Source: DASPUH01 sp964518505
Lineage (GTDB): Bacteria > Chloroflexota > Limnocylindria > Limnocylindrales > CSP1-4
Reading direction: 5' to 3'
Length of the DNA stretch: 52,184 nt
Assembly: GCA_964518505.1 (NCBI GenBank)
Contig: CAZFGT010000013.1
Span: 1-52,184 of the forward strand
Shown: positions 16,157 through 23,777 of the stretch, piece after piece
Position numbering within the stretch: the stretch's first letter is position 1
Layout: each line of letters starts with the position of its first letter
Notes under the pieces: generated by a model
What the model was told of the DNA's origin: nothing
The model's input: only the letters and a program-made list of their open reading frames with translations
Database searches by the model: none
Position numbers and translations under genes: made by a program

Positions 16157-17004
16157 TGAGCCGCGTCGGGCGCGGTGGCGTCCTCGAGTTGGCGGCCCAG
16201 TTCTTCGGTGCGCCGGTAGGCCGCCCAGACCGCCTCCGAGAGCACGGTCCGCAGGCGGCCCGACTCGAGCTCATGGAGCGCGGCGGCGCTGGTCCCGCCC
16301 GGCGAGGTGACCATGTTGCGCAGCACGGCGGGGTGGTCGCCGCTCTGCTTGGCGAAGTAGGTGCTGCCCTCCAGCGTCTCCACCACGAGGTCATGGGCGA
16401 TGTGGCGCGGGAAACCCAGGTGGACGGCCGAGTCGATGAGGGCCTCCATGACCAGGAAGACGTACGTCGGTCCGGTCCCGCTGACCGCCGTGGCCATGGC
16501 CACCATCCGCTCGTCGTCCACGGCCAGCTCGGCGCCAAGGGTCTGCAGCAGGCTGGCGGCCTGGGCGCGCTGCGCCGCGGTGACCTCGGGCGTGGCGTAC
16601 CACACGGTCATGCCGCGCCCCAGGCGCGCCGGCGTGTTGGGCATGCTGCGCACGATCTGGCGGTGCCGCAGGGCGTTGGCAAGGGCGGTCGTGGTGGCCC
16701 CCGCGATGATGCTCAGGACGAGCTGCCCATCGCCCAGCACGGGGGCCAGATCCCGGCCCACGCGGATGAGCATCTGGGGCTTGACGCCCAGCACGACGAC
16801 GTCGGCGCCTTCGGCGGCCGCGGCGTTGGACTCGACGGTCCGGATGCCGTAGGTCTGTTCCAGCTGCGTCCGTCGGTCGGCCCGCGGATGGCTGGCCACG
16901 ATGCGCTCGGGGCTCACGTCACCGCCGCGCAGCAGCCCGGCGATCATGGCCTCCGCCATGACCCCTGAGCCGACGATGCCGATGGTGGCGGTGGCGAGCG
17001 ACAT
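16153..17004 (-). CDS. proC: Pyrroline-5-carboxylate reductase
   Basis: ProC reduces pyrroline-5-carboxylate to proline with NADPH. The 283-residue protein shows the N-terminal Rossmann motif IGIVGSGVMAEAMI (8-21), VVVLGVKPQ, the VRSMPNTPARLGRGMT segment, AVSGTGPTYVF and the C-terminal MVTSPGGTSAAALHELESG signature. ATG 17004 is preceded by TATACT at eight bases. It faces the same direction as the proline dehydrogenase gene 2 kb away but is separated from it by the plus-strand DUF421 gene, so the two arms of proline metabolism are near but not in one operon. Confidence 0.95.
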   Translation of the reverse strand: MSLATATIGIVGSGVMAEAMIAGLLRGGDVSPERIVASHPRADRRTQLEQTYGIRTVESNAAAAEGADVVVLGVKPQMLIRVGRDLAPVLGDGQLVLSIIAGATTTALANALRHRQIVRSMPNTPARLGRGMTVWYATPEVTAAQRAQAASLLQTLGAELAVDDERMVAMATAVSGTGPTYVFLVMEALIDSAVHLGFPRHIAHDLVVETLEGSTYFAKQSGDHPAVLRNMVTSPGGTSAAALHELESGRLRTVLSEAVWAAYRRTEELGRQLEDATAPDAAH

Positions 17005-17012
17005 GGGCGCCG

Positions 17013-17018
17013 AGTATA
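17013..17018 (-). promoter_or_regulatory. -10 hexamer TATACT for proC
   Basis: TATACT on the minus strand ends eight bases before the proC ATG, giving a leader of zero to two bases. Confidence 0.6.
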
Positions 17019-17051
17019 CCGACGAGCCGACGGGCCGACGGGTCGACGGGC

Positions 17052-17984
17052 TCAGGCGGTGGCGCGGCCCAGGAGGAAGAACCGCCCGGTCGTGGAGACG
17101 GTCGCGTCGCCGAAGCCTGCCGTGACCAGCGCCCTCTCGAGTTCGGCAGGTTCGTAGAACACCTTCGGCACGCGGAAGGCACGGCCGTCGGCAAGGCGGC
17201 GCGTGGCCACCTCGGTGGCGGCGTCCCACTCGTTGCCCGCGGCGCCGGACGCCGGATCGAGCCGCGAGTCGATGAACGCGTACGTCCCGCCGGGCGCGAG
17301 CCAGGCCCGGGCGAGACGCAGGAAGTCGGCCAGACGATGGCGTGGCACATGACTCAGCCAGAAGCCGGTGAAGAGGCCGCCCGCGGGAGGCGGCTCCGGT
17401 GGCGCCCACGCGTCGCGCTTGTGGAGGTGAGCCAGCAGGTGGTGCGCCACAAGGCGCCGCCGCGCCAGTTCGAGCGGGGCGGCGGCCGCGTCGTAACACC
17501 ACAGCTCGCCCTTGCCGGCCAGCAGGGGCGACCACCAGCCCGTTCCGCTCGCCAGCTCCACGAGACGGCCCTTGAACGGCACGTCATCCAGCCAGGCGGT
17601 GGCCTGGTCCAGCTCCATCTGCCACGCCATATCGTCGATCACGCTTCGCTGGTAGCGGCCGCGGCGCAGGTAGAAGTCGTCGTACTCCGGGGCGCGGGCG
17701 TCGTAGTAGGCGATGAGGTCCGCGTCGGTCGGCTCGGCAAACGTCGCCACCTGGGCGGGAGCCGACGCCTGGGCAGGAGCCGACCCCGCTGTACGTGGCG
17801 ACTCCTGCGCGGCGCCGGCCCGCTCGGCCAGGGCGGCCCGCAGCCGGGCCCGCAGGAACGGGTTGTCGCCCGCGCGGCCCAGGCACTCGGGGCACAGGTG
17901 GGCCCACGCCTCCAGGTCCTGTCGGTCGCGCACCGTCCAGGGCTGGCCGCACCACAGGCAGTCGAACGTCTCACGCACGGGCAC
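17052..17984 (-). CDS. Class I methyltransferase with N-terminal zinc-binding segment
   Basis: The 310-residue protein starts with a four-cysteine cluster (CLWCGQPW at 9-16, CPEC at 31-34). A disordered alanine/proline linker (about 58-84) leads to a SAM-dependent methyltransferase domain. Motif I is VELASGTGWWSPLLA, and GGLFTGFWLSHVP marks motif IV. It begins at GTG 17984 with CACGAT six bases upstream. A zinc-binding head on a methyltransferase suggests an RNA or protein substrate, but none can be assigned. A threefold CGACGGG-like run lies between its stop and proC. Confidence 0.82.
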   Translation of the reverse strand: MPVRETFDCLWCGQPWTVRDRQDLEAWAHLCPECLGRAGDNPFLRARLRAALAERAGAAQESPRTAGSAPAQASAPAQVATFAEPTDADLIAYYDARAPEYDDFYLRRGRYQRSVIDDMAWQMELDQATAWLDDVPFKGRLVELASGTGWWSPLLAGKGELWCYDAAAAPLELARRRLVAHHLLAHLHKRDAWAPPEPPPAGGLFTGFWLSHVPRHRLADFLRLARAWLAPGGTYAFIDSRLDPASGAAGNEWDAATEVATRRLADGRAFRVPKVFYEPAELERALVTAGFGDATVSTTGRFFLLGRATA

Positions 17985-18047
17985 GGCCCCATCGTGCCAT
18001 GAGCGGGCCGCCGGGGGCCGCGGATCACCCGCCGTGGGCGGTGTCGG

Positions 18048-18060
18048 TCACGGTGAGTGA
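18048..18060 (+). repeat. 13-bp direct repeat TCACGGTGAGTGA, copy 1
   Basis: This is identical to the copy at 18193-18205, 145 bases apart. The motif contains the small dyad TCAC-G-GTGA and could be a protein-binding site. Confidence 0.6.
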
Positions 18061-18098
18061 ACGAAACGAGGTCGAACGAGGCGTTATCGGCCGTAGCG

Positions 18099-18114
18099 GA
18101 CCCCCACGGGGGTC
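18099..18114 (+). repeat. GACCCCC/GGGGGTC inverted repeat
   Basis: Seven-base arms are separated by only AC, so it reads as a near-perfect palindrome. It lies between the two 13-bp repeats. Confidence 0.5.
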
Positions 18115-18192
18115 ATCGGTAGCTGCGGGTGACCGTTCGCCGCGGGTAGGCGGTCGGGATCGTTCAGGGCGCGGGTTCGAGGACGGAAGTGT

Positions 18193-18205
18193 TCACGGTG
18201 AGTGA
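18193..18205 (+). repeat. 13-bp direct repeat TCACGGTGAGTGA, copy 2
   Basis: This is the second exact copy of the motif at 18048-18060. Confidence 0.6.
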
Positions 18206-18456
18206 CATCAGCCCGCGTCAACTCCCCGCGCACCAGCCTCATTGGGGGTATGCGCGTTCGGGGCCCGCCGGCTGACCGTCTGTGTGGTGCGGCAGGGCCC
18301 GCTACGCTCGACCGGGGCCCGATCCTGGGCAAGATCGCCACTCCATCGCGCTTACCACCAGCCCAGTTGGTGACGCGAGGAAGCGCGGTCCGGGCCGCTC
18401 CAGGCACCGCTGCGCAGCGCCCGCCGGGCCGCATGTCGCCGTCGACGTGCGCCCGG

Positions 18457-18462
18457 TATCCT
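18457..18462 (+). promoter_or_regulatory. Possible -10 (TATCCT) for trpB2
   Basis: A start near 18469 would give a leader of about 60 bases ending in the repeated GGAGGAGGAG ribosome site. A TACGCT further upstream (18303-18308) is an alternative that would give a 215-base leader. Confidence 0.4.
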
Positions 18463-18529
18463 GTGCCCCCGGCGGCCACGGCGCGCACCCGATGGCCGGC
18501 ACCCGGCGACCAAGGAGGAGGAGCGGGCC

Positions 18530-19891
18530 ATGGCCGAGAAGCGCACCAAGTTCGTGCTGGATGAGTCACGCATCCCGCGCGTCTGGTACAACATCGCGGC
18601 CGACCTGCCGACGCCGCCCGCCCCAGTGCTCCATCCCGGCACCGGCCAGCCGATCGGCCCGGCCGATCTCGCGCCGCTCTTCCCCATGGCCCTCATCGGC
18701 CAGGAGGTCAGCACCGAGCGCGAGATCGAGATCCCCGGTCCGGTGCGCGACGCGTACGCCCTGTACCGGCCCTCGCCGCTCTACCGGGCCCATCGCCTGG
18801 AGGCGGCCCTCCAGACGCCCGCCCACATCTACTACAAGTACGAAGGCGTCAGCCCGGCCGGCAGCCACAAGCCCAACACGGCCATCGCCCAGGCCTACTA
18901 CAACAAGGCCGAAGGCGTGAAGCGCCTCGCGACCGAGACGGGCGCCGGCCAGTGGGGCACCGCCCTCGCCTTCGCCGGCGCGCTGTTCGGCCTCGAGGTC
19001 AAGGTCTACATGGTGCGCGTCAGCTACGACCAGAAGCCGTACCGACGCGTGCTGATGGAGGTCTACGGCGCGGAGGTCGTGGCCAGCCCCAGCCTCAGCA
19101 CCGACTACGGCCGACGGGTGTTGGCAGAGGACCCCGACAGCCCCGGCTCGCTCGGTATCGCCATCTCGGAGGCCGTCGAGGACGCGGCCAAGCGCGACGA
19201 CACGAAGTACTCGCTGGGGTCCGTGCTGAACCACGTGCTGCTGCACCAGACGGTCATCGGCCAGGAGGCGATCGAGCAGATGGCCATGGCCGGCGAGCGC
19301 CCCGACGTGATCATCGCCTGCACCGGCGGCGGCTCCAACTTCGCCGGGCTGACCTTCCCGTTCCTGGGCCAGAAGCTGCGCGGCGAGGCCGACTACCGGG
19401 TCATCGCGGTCGAGCCGGAGGCGGCGCCCTCCATGACGCGGGGCGTCTACGCCTACGACTTCGGCGACACCGGCCAGATGACGCCCCTGGTCAAGATGCA
19501 CACCCTGGGCCACGACTTCGTGCCCGACCCCATCCACGCCGGCGGCCTGCGGTACCACGGCATGGCGCCGCTGGTCAGCCTGCTCAAGGAGCAGGGCGTC
19601 ATCGAGGCCCAGGCCGTCCACCAGCGGGCCACCTTCGAGGCCGGCGTGATGTTCGCCCGGGCGGAGGGCATCCTGCCCGCGCCCGAGCCGACCCACGCCA
19701 TCAAGGTCGCCATCGACGAGGCGGTCGCGGCGCGCGAGGCCGGCCAGGCCAAGGTCATCCTGTTCAACCTCTGCGGCCACGGCCACTTCGACCTGTCGGC
19801 TTACGAGCGCTACCTGACCGGGCGCCTGGAGGACTACGAGTACCCCACGGAGAAGGTGGCGGCGGCCCTCGCCGGGCTGCCCAAGGTCTAG
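18530..19891 (+). CDS. trpB: Tryptophan synthase beta chain, TrpB2 type
   Basis: The 453-residue PLP enzyme condenses indole with serine. Length and N-terminus (RIPRVWYNIAADLP) are those of the TrpB2 branch found in archaea and several bacterial phyla, about 50 residues longer than the classical TrpB1. The PLP lysine is K114 in SPAGSHKPNTA. The phosphate-binding loop is in CTGGGSNFAG, and ETGAGQWGTALA is the conserved catalytic-loop region. No trpA or other trp gene is nearby, which is usual for TrpB2. It may work in indole salvage. The ribosome site AAGGAGGAGGAG is strong. Confidence 0.94.
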   Translation: MAEKRTKFVLDESRIPRVWYNIAADLPTPPAPVLHPGTGQPIGPADLAPLFPMALIGQEVSTEREIEIPGPVRDAYALYRPSPLYRAHRLEAALQTPAHIYYKYEGVSPAGSHKPNTAIAQAYYNKAEGVKRLATETGAGQWGTALAFAGALFGLEVKVYMVRVSYDQKPYRRVLMEVYGAEVVASPSLSTDYGRRVLAEDPDSPGSLGIAISEAVEDAAKRDDTKYSLGSVLNHVLLHQTVIGQEAIEQMAMAGERPDVIIACTGGGSNFAGLTFPFLGQKLRGEADYRVIAVEPEAAPSMTRGVYAYDFGDTGQMTPLVKMHTLGHDFVPDPIHAGGLRYHGMAPLVSLLKEQGVIEAQAVHQRATFEAGVMFARAEGILPAPEPTHAIKVAIDEAVAAREAGQAKVILFNLCGHGHFDLSAYERYLTGRLEDYEYPTEKVAAALAGLPKV

Positions 19892-20811
19892 ACCGCGGAC
19901 CAGCTGCCTGGCGGCGCCTCACCGGCGAAGCCGACCGGATCCATCAGCTCGGCCAGCAGGGCCACGCCCTCGACCGCCCGCGGCCCAGGCCGGCTGAAAT
20001 AGGCCGAGCCGTCGACGACGAACACCTGGCCCTCGCGCACGGCCTGCAGGTCGGCGAACCAGGGGGGATGGGGCGTGCGCGCCCACTCGTCTCGCGTCTG
20101 GGCCGCGTCGAAGCCGCAGGGCATGAGGAAGAGCTGCTGCGGATCGACGTCGCGGACGGCCTCCCACGTCGTCTCGACCGACCGGGCGCCGGCCTGCCCC
20201 AGCAGCTCCCAGCCGCCGGCGCGTCGGACCTGCTCGGGGACCCAGTGGCCGGCCGTGAACGGCGGGTCGAGCCACTCGGCGCACACCACGCGTCGAGGGG
20301 CGACGCCGTCGAGGCGCCGCTCGAGGACGCGGTTCTCGAGCGCGGCCAGGCGCTCGCGGAGGACCTCCACCAGGCCGACCGCCTCGTCCTCCGCCGAGGC
20401 ATAGGCGCCGATCGTCGTGATGGTGTTGAAGATGCCCTCCAGGGACGTCGGCTCCAGGCTGACCACGGTCACCTCCGCGTCGATGGCCCGCACCGCCTCG
20501 GTGACCTGGCGGTAGCTGACGGCGCAGACCTCGCACAGCTCCTGGGTCAGGATGAGGTCCGGCCGGGCCGCGGCGAGGGCCGCCTCGTCGAGGCGGTAGA
20601 TGGCGCTCCCGCCGTGCAGCTGGGCACGCACCCGGTCGTGGATGCGACGGCTCGTGACGCCGGGCTCTGGGGTCGCGTCGGCGGTCATGACCGGCACGGC
20701 GGCCGCGGCCGGCGGGTAGTCGCACTCGTGGGTCCGCCCGACCAGCTCATCGCCAAGGCCCAGGGCGAAGACGATCTCGGTGGCCGACGGCAGGAGCGAA
20801 ACGATGCGCAT
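19888..20811 (-). CDS. Cobalamin-binding (BtuF-like) protein without signal peptide
   Basis: The 307-residue protein has the periplasmic-binding-protein class III fold of BtuF: RIVSLLPSATEIVFALGLGDELVGRTHECDYP at the start, then RPDLILTQELCEVCAVSY and TTIGAYASAEDEAV. The final domain has DGSAYFSRPGPR. It lacks a signal peptide or lipobox, so it belongs to the cytosolic cobalamin-binding type found without transporter genes. The role may be corrinoid handling. ATG 20811 has TAGGCT six bases upstream. The stop shares CTAG with trpB2. Confidence 0.86.
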   Translation of the reverse strand: MRIVSLLPSATEIVFALGLGDELVGRTHECDYPPAAAAVPVMTADATPEPGVTSRRIHDRVRAQLHGGSAIYRLDEAALAAARPDLILTQELCEVCAVSYRQVTEAVRAIDAEVTVVSLEPTSLEGIFNTITTIGAYASAEDEAVGLVEVLRERLAALENRVLERRLDGVAPRRVVCAEWLDPPFTAGHWVPEQVRRAGGWELLGQAGARSVETTWEAVRDVDPQQLFLMPCGFDAAQTRDEWARTPHPPWFADLQAVREGQVFVVDGSAYFSRPGPRAVEGVALLAELMDPVGFAGEAPPGSWSAV

Positions 20812-20817
20812 CGCGTC

Positions 20818-20823
20818 AGCCTA
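20818..20823 (-). promoter_or_regulatory. -10 hexamer TAGGCT, leaderless arrangement
   Basis: On the minus strand TAGGCT ends six bases before the ATG of the cobalamin-binding protein, leaving no 5' leader. Confidence 0.6.
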
Positions 20824-20888
20824 GCGGCACAGCCCTGGCCGGCGGCCGGGAGGGCCGGGGAGACGCCCCGGCCGGGTGCGGCGGGCGA

Positions 20889-21176
20889 TCAGCGAGGTTT
20901 GAGGCCGTCGACGGCGACGCGTGCGCCGGGCTTGTCCTCGAACCACTGGGCGTTGACGCGGGTGTAGGCGGCCCATTCGGGCGGCAGCGAATCCTCGGGG
21001 AAGATGGCCGTGACCGGGCACTCCGGCTCGCACGCCCCGCAGTCGATGCACTCGTTGGGGTCGATGTAGAGCATGCGGTCGACGCCCTGCTCGAAGTGGA
21101 TACAGTCCACGGGGCAGACCGCCACGCAGGCCTGGTCGATCACGTCGATACAGGGCTCGGCGATGACGTACGTCAT
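20889..21176 (-). CDS. fdxA: Seven-iron ferredoxin
   Basis: The 95-residue ferredoxin matches the FdxA type. The N-terminal cluster has C-x7-C-x3-C-P-x2-C (CIDVIDQACVAVCPVDC), which normally gives a [3Fe-4S] site. CIDCGACEPECP gives a [4Fe-4S] site. RMLYIDPNEC links them as in mycobacterial FdxA. It is a small electron carrier and a plausible acceptor for KorAB. ATG 21176 has AAGGAG ten bases upstream; longer frames upstream are noncoding in character. It is divergent from the ABC importer operon. Confidence 0.95.
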   Translation of the reverse strand: MTYVIAEPCIDVIDQACVAVCPVDCIHFEQGVDRMLYIDPNECIDCGACEPECPVTAIFPEDSLPPEWAAYTRVNAQWFEDKPGARVAVDGLKPR

Positions 21177-21218
21177 GCGGGCAGATCTCCTTGTCCTGCG
21201 CGTTGGCTTGCCGGGCAA

Positions 21219-21224
21219 GTGTAG
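21219..21224 (-). promoter_or_regulatory. -10 hexamer TACACT for fdxA
   Basis: On the minus strand TACACT would start transcription about 36 bases before the fdxA ATG, leaving a leader with AAGGAG. Confidence 0.45.
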
Positions 21225-21249
21225 CGTCGGCGCGGCGGCACGCAGCGAC

Positions 21250-21279
21250 TTGACACCGGTCCGCGGGAGGTCGCACAGT
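21250..21279 (+). promoter_or_regulatory. Candidate promoter of the ABC importer operon
   Basis: A consensus TTGACA (21250-21255) is followed after 18 bases by CACAGT (21274-21279). The -10 overlaps the first unit of the 50-bp-spaced repeat, so a repeat-binding protein could block it. Confidence 0.45.
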
Positions 21280-21289
21280 GCGGTGCCAT
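21263..21289 (+). repeat. Tandem regulatory repeat, unit 1
   Basis: GCGGGAG, AGGTCGCAC (21268-21276) and CGGTGCCAT (21281-21289) recur in the same order 46 to 50 bases downstream. Confidence 0.6.
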
Positions 21290-21308
21290 CGAGGCGCCGC
21301 GACCCTGG

Positions 21309-21338
21309 CGGGAGAGCAGGTCGCACCTCCGGTGCCAT
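21309..21338 (+). repeat. Tandem regulatory repeat, unit 2
   Basis: This unit has the same three blocks as unit 1 (AGGTCGCAC at 21318-21326, CGGTGCCAT at 21330-21338). It can fold as GCACC-TCC-GGTGC with an outer GGTC/GACC pairing. Confidence 0.6.
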
Positions 21339-21361
21339 GGACCCGCGCATTGAGGGACGGC

Positions 21362-22495
21362 GTGCAGGCTGGTACCGCCAGTGTCACTACCGCAGGGACG
21401 GTGCCGACCGCCGTCGCCGTGCGGCTCGAGGGCGTGCGCAAGACCTTCGGCGAGGTCGTGGCCGTGGCGGGCGTGGACCTGGATGTCGGCGCCGGCGAGT
21501 TCTTCTCGCTCCTGGGCCCGTCGGGCTCCGGCAAGACCACGACCCTGCGCATGATCGCCGGCTTCGAGTTGCCCACCAGCGGCCGGGTCCTGCTGTCCGG
21601 CGAGGACGTCACGCGCCGCCCGCCGTTCGAGCGCGACGTCAACACCGTCTTCCAGGACTACGCCCTGTTCCCCCACATGACCGTGGCCGACAACGTGGCC
21701 TACGGCCTGATGATCCGCAAGGTGCCCCGCGCGGAGCGGCAGACTCGCGTCGCGGACGCGCTGCGCATGGTGCGCCTGGACGGGTACGACGCGCGGCGCC
21801 CGGCGCAGCTCTCGGGCGGCCAGCGACAGCGCGTCGCGCTGGCCCGGGCACTGGTGAACCAGCCCAAGGTGCTGTTGCTGGACGAGCCCCTGGGGGCGCT
21901 CGACCTCAAGTTGCGCGAGGAGATGCAGCTGGAGCTCAAGGCCATCCAGCAGCGGGTCGGCATCACCTTCATCTACGTCACGCACGACCAGGAGGAGGCG
22001 CTCGCCATGAGCGACCGCCTGGCCGTCTTCAACCGGGGGCGGATCGAGCAGGTCGGCGCCCCCGCGGAGGTTTACGAGCGGCCGGCGACGGCGTTCGTGG
22101 CGGGCTTCGTGGGCACCTCCAACCTGCTCAGCGGCAAGGCCGCCCTTCAGATCGTGGGGCGCGCCGGGACCTTCACCGTCCGTCCCGAGAAGATCCGCCT
22201 GGCCGAGCCCGACGACCCCGTGGCAGCCGACGAGACGAGTGCCCTGGGGCGCATCGGCGAGGTGGTCTACCTGGGTTCGGACACGCGCTACGTCGTTCAC
22301 CTTGACCTGGGCCCGCGCCTCGTGGTGACCCAGCAGAACCTGGCGACCTCGTCGACGCAGGCCCTGGCGGCCTCGGGTCGGCGCGTGCGGCTCATCTGGA
22401 ACCGCGAACACGACTACCCCGTCCAGGCCGACGGGGACGATGGGACAGTGGACGCCGGCTCGACGCCGGCGCCGGAGGAGGAGGTACGGGCGTGA
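21362..22495 (+). CDS. ABC transporter ATP-binding protein, polyamine-type (PotA-like)
   Basis: This 377-residue ATPase drives an importer with the three following genes. Walker A is GPSGSGKTT, the signature is LSGGQRQRVALARAL, Walker B is VLLLDEPLGALD and the H-loop is TFIYVTHDQEEAL. A C-terminal TOBE-like domain follows (TFTVRPEKIRLAEP), as in the spermidine/putrescine and iron family. I chose GTG 21362, which has GAGGG five bases upstream; a GTG at 21401 and an upstream ATG are alternatives. The operon order ATPase-binding protein-permease-permease with overlaps is complete. Confidence 0.92.
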   Translation: MQAGTASVTTAGTVPTAVAVRLEGVRKTFGEVVAVAGVDLDVGAGEFFSLLGPSGSGKTTTLRMIAGFELPTSGRVLLSGEDVTRRPPFERDVNTVFQDYALFPHMTVADNVAYGLMIRKVPRAERQTRVADALRMVRLDGYDARRPAQLSGGQRQRVALARALVNQPKVLLLDEPLGALDLKLREEMQLELKAIQQRVGITFIYVTHDQEEALAMSDRLAVFNRGRIEQVGAPAEVYERPATAFVAGFVGTSNLLSGKAALQIVGRAGTFTVRPEKIRLAEPDDPVAADETSALGRIGEVVYLGSDTRYVVHLDLGPRLVVTQQNLATSSTQALAASGRRVRLIWNREHDYPVQADGDDGTVDAGSTPAPEEEVRA

Positions 22496-23766
22496 GCAAC
22501 CGACGATGGGCGGCCCTGATGGCCGCGACCGCCATCCTGGCCAGCGCGTGCTCCGGCACGGCGACGACGCCGCCGGCCGCGACGGGCACCCCGGCGGGCA
22601 GCGTGGCGCCGCCCACGACGGCCGCCTCGGGGACGCCGGCGGCGAGCGCCGGACCCAGCCTGCCGACCTCCGTGGGCAAGGGCGAGGGCGAGCTCGACCT
22701 CGTCATCTGGCCCGGCTACGCCGAGGACGGCTCCAACGATCCTCACTACGACTGGGTCAAGCCGTTCGAGGATGCGACCGGCTGCAAGGTCAACGCCAAG
22801 ACGGCCGACACGTCGGACGACATGTACAACCTGATGACCCAGAACCACGGCCTGTATGACGGCGTCTCGGCCTCCGGCGACGCTTCCAACCGCCTCATCG
22901 ACGCCGGCGAGATCGCGCCCATCAACGTCAACCTCATCCCCGACTACGTCAACATCTCGCCGTTCCTGCAGAGCCCGGCGCACAACACGGTCAACGGGGT
23001 GCACTACGGCATCTCGCTGGGCTGGGGCGCCAACTTCCTGATGTACAACACGGCCGACTTCACCACCGCCCCCACCAGCTGGGCGTCGGTCTTCGATCCC
23101 ACCCAGGCCGCCGCATACAAGGGCAAGATCACCGACTACGCCGGGCCGATCTACATCGCCGACGCGGCCCTGTACCTCAAGAGCGCCCAGCCGTCGCTGG
23201 GCATCACCGATCCGTATGAGCTGACCCAGCCGCAGTTCGACGCGGCGGTGAGCCTGCTCAAGGCCCAGCAGCCGTTCGTGGGCAAGTACTGGTCCTCGTA
23301 CACCGACGAGATCGACAACTTCGAGGCCGGCACCTCGACCATCGGCACGGCCTGGCAGTACCAGGCCAACGCCATCACGGCCGACGCCAAGGTCAAGATC
23401 GCGACCGTGGTGCCCACCGAGGGCGTCACCGGGTGGGCCGACACATGGATGATGTCGGCGTACGCCAAGCACCCCAACTGCATGTACCTGTGGATGGCGT
23501 GGGCCCTCAAGCCCGACACGCAGGTCCAGTCGGCCGAATACTTCGGTGAGGCGCCGGCCAACCCCCTCGCCTGCCCCAAGCTCGACGCCGTCTACGGCCC
23601 CTACGGCATCAAGGACTTCTGCACCATCTACCACGCCCAGGACACGGCGTTCTACAACGCGGTGGCCTTCTGGAAGACGCCGAGCGCCGACTGTGGTGAT
23701 AGCCGGGGCAAGACCTGCGTCGATTACTCGCAGTGGATCGACGCCTACACGAGCGTGAAGGGCTAG
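22492..23766 (+). CDS. ABC transporter substrate-binding lipoprotein, PotD-like
   Basis: The 424-residue protein is exported as a lipoprotein: a short signal ending ILASAC places the lipid cysteine at C20. A threonine/alanine/proline-rich tether (about 21-60) is followed by the binding fold (LDLVIWPGYAEDG, YDWVKPFEDATGCKV). The family carries polyamines or similar cations across the membrane; ligand residues cannot be fixed by eye. Six further cysteines in the mature part (for example PNCMY, LACPK, DFCTIY, DCGD, KTCVDY) could form disulfides, which is more than usual for PotD. The GTG overlaps the ATPase stop as GTGA behind a strong GGAGGAGGAGG. Confidence 0.9.
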   Translation: MSNRRWAALMAATAILASACSGTATTPPAATGTPAGSVAPPTTAASGTPAASAGPSLPTSVGKGEGELDLVIWPGYAEDGSNDPHYDWVKPFEDATGCKVNAKTADTSDDMYNLMTQNHGLYDGVSASGDASNRLIDAGEIAPINVNLIPDYVNISPFLQSPAHNTVNGVHYGISLGWGANFLMYNTADFTTAPTSWASVFDPTQAAAYKGKITDYAGPIYIADAALYLKSAQPSLGITDPYELTQPQFDAAVSLLKAQQPFVGKYWSSYTDEIDNFEAGTSTIGTAWQYQANAITADAKVKIATVVPTEGVTGWADTWMMSAYAKHPNCMYLWMAWALKPDTQVQSAEYFGEAPANPLACPKLDAVYGPYGIKDFCTIYHAQDTAFYNAVAFWKTPSADCGDSRGKTCVDYSQWIDAYTSVKG

Positions 23767-23777
23767 GCGCCACACCC

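Larger units (their letters stand above)
17985..18529 (+). other. Long gene-free stretch upstream of trpB2
   Basis: No credible coding region was found in these 545 bases. They hold two copies of the 13-mer TCACGGTGAGTGA, a short palindrome with 7-bp arms at 18099-18114, a TACGCT at 18303-18308 and a TATCCT at 18457-18462 that could be -10 elements. The trpB2 Shine-Dalgarno region closes the stretch. I saw no T-box or other known riboswitch core. Confidence 0.6.

Noticed and set aside
18315..18529. T-box or trp attenuator ahead of trpB2
   Set aside because: No T-box sequence (GGTGGNACCGCG-like), no run of Trp codons and no terminator/antiterminator pair were found.
18084..18569. Overlapping frames on both strands in the gap before trpB2
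   Set aside because: Their codon use lacks the strong G/C third-position bias of the genes here, and they have no recognisable motif or good ribosome site.
21240..21361. Glycine or guanidine riboswitch in the leader of the ABC importer
   Set aside because: GGGAGAG and GGTCCG-like pieces are present, but the conserved cores of either class are missing; only the internal repeat is solid.
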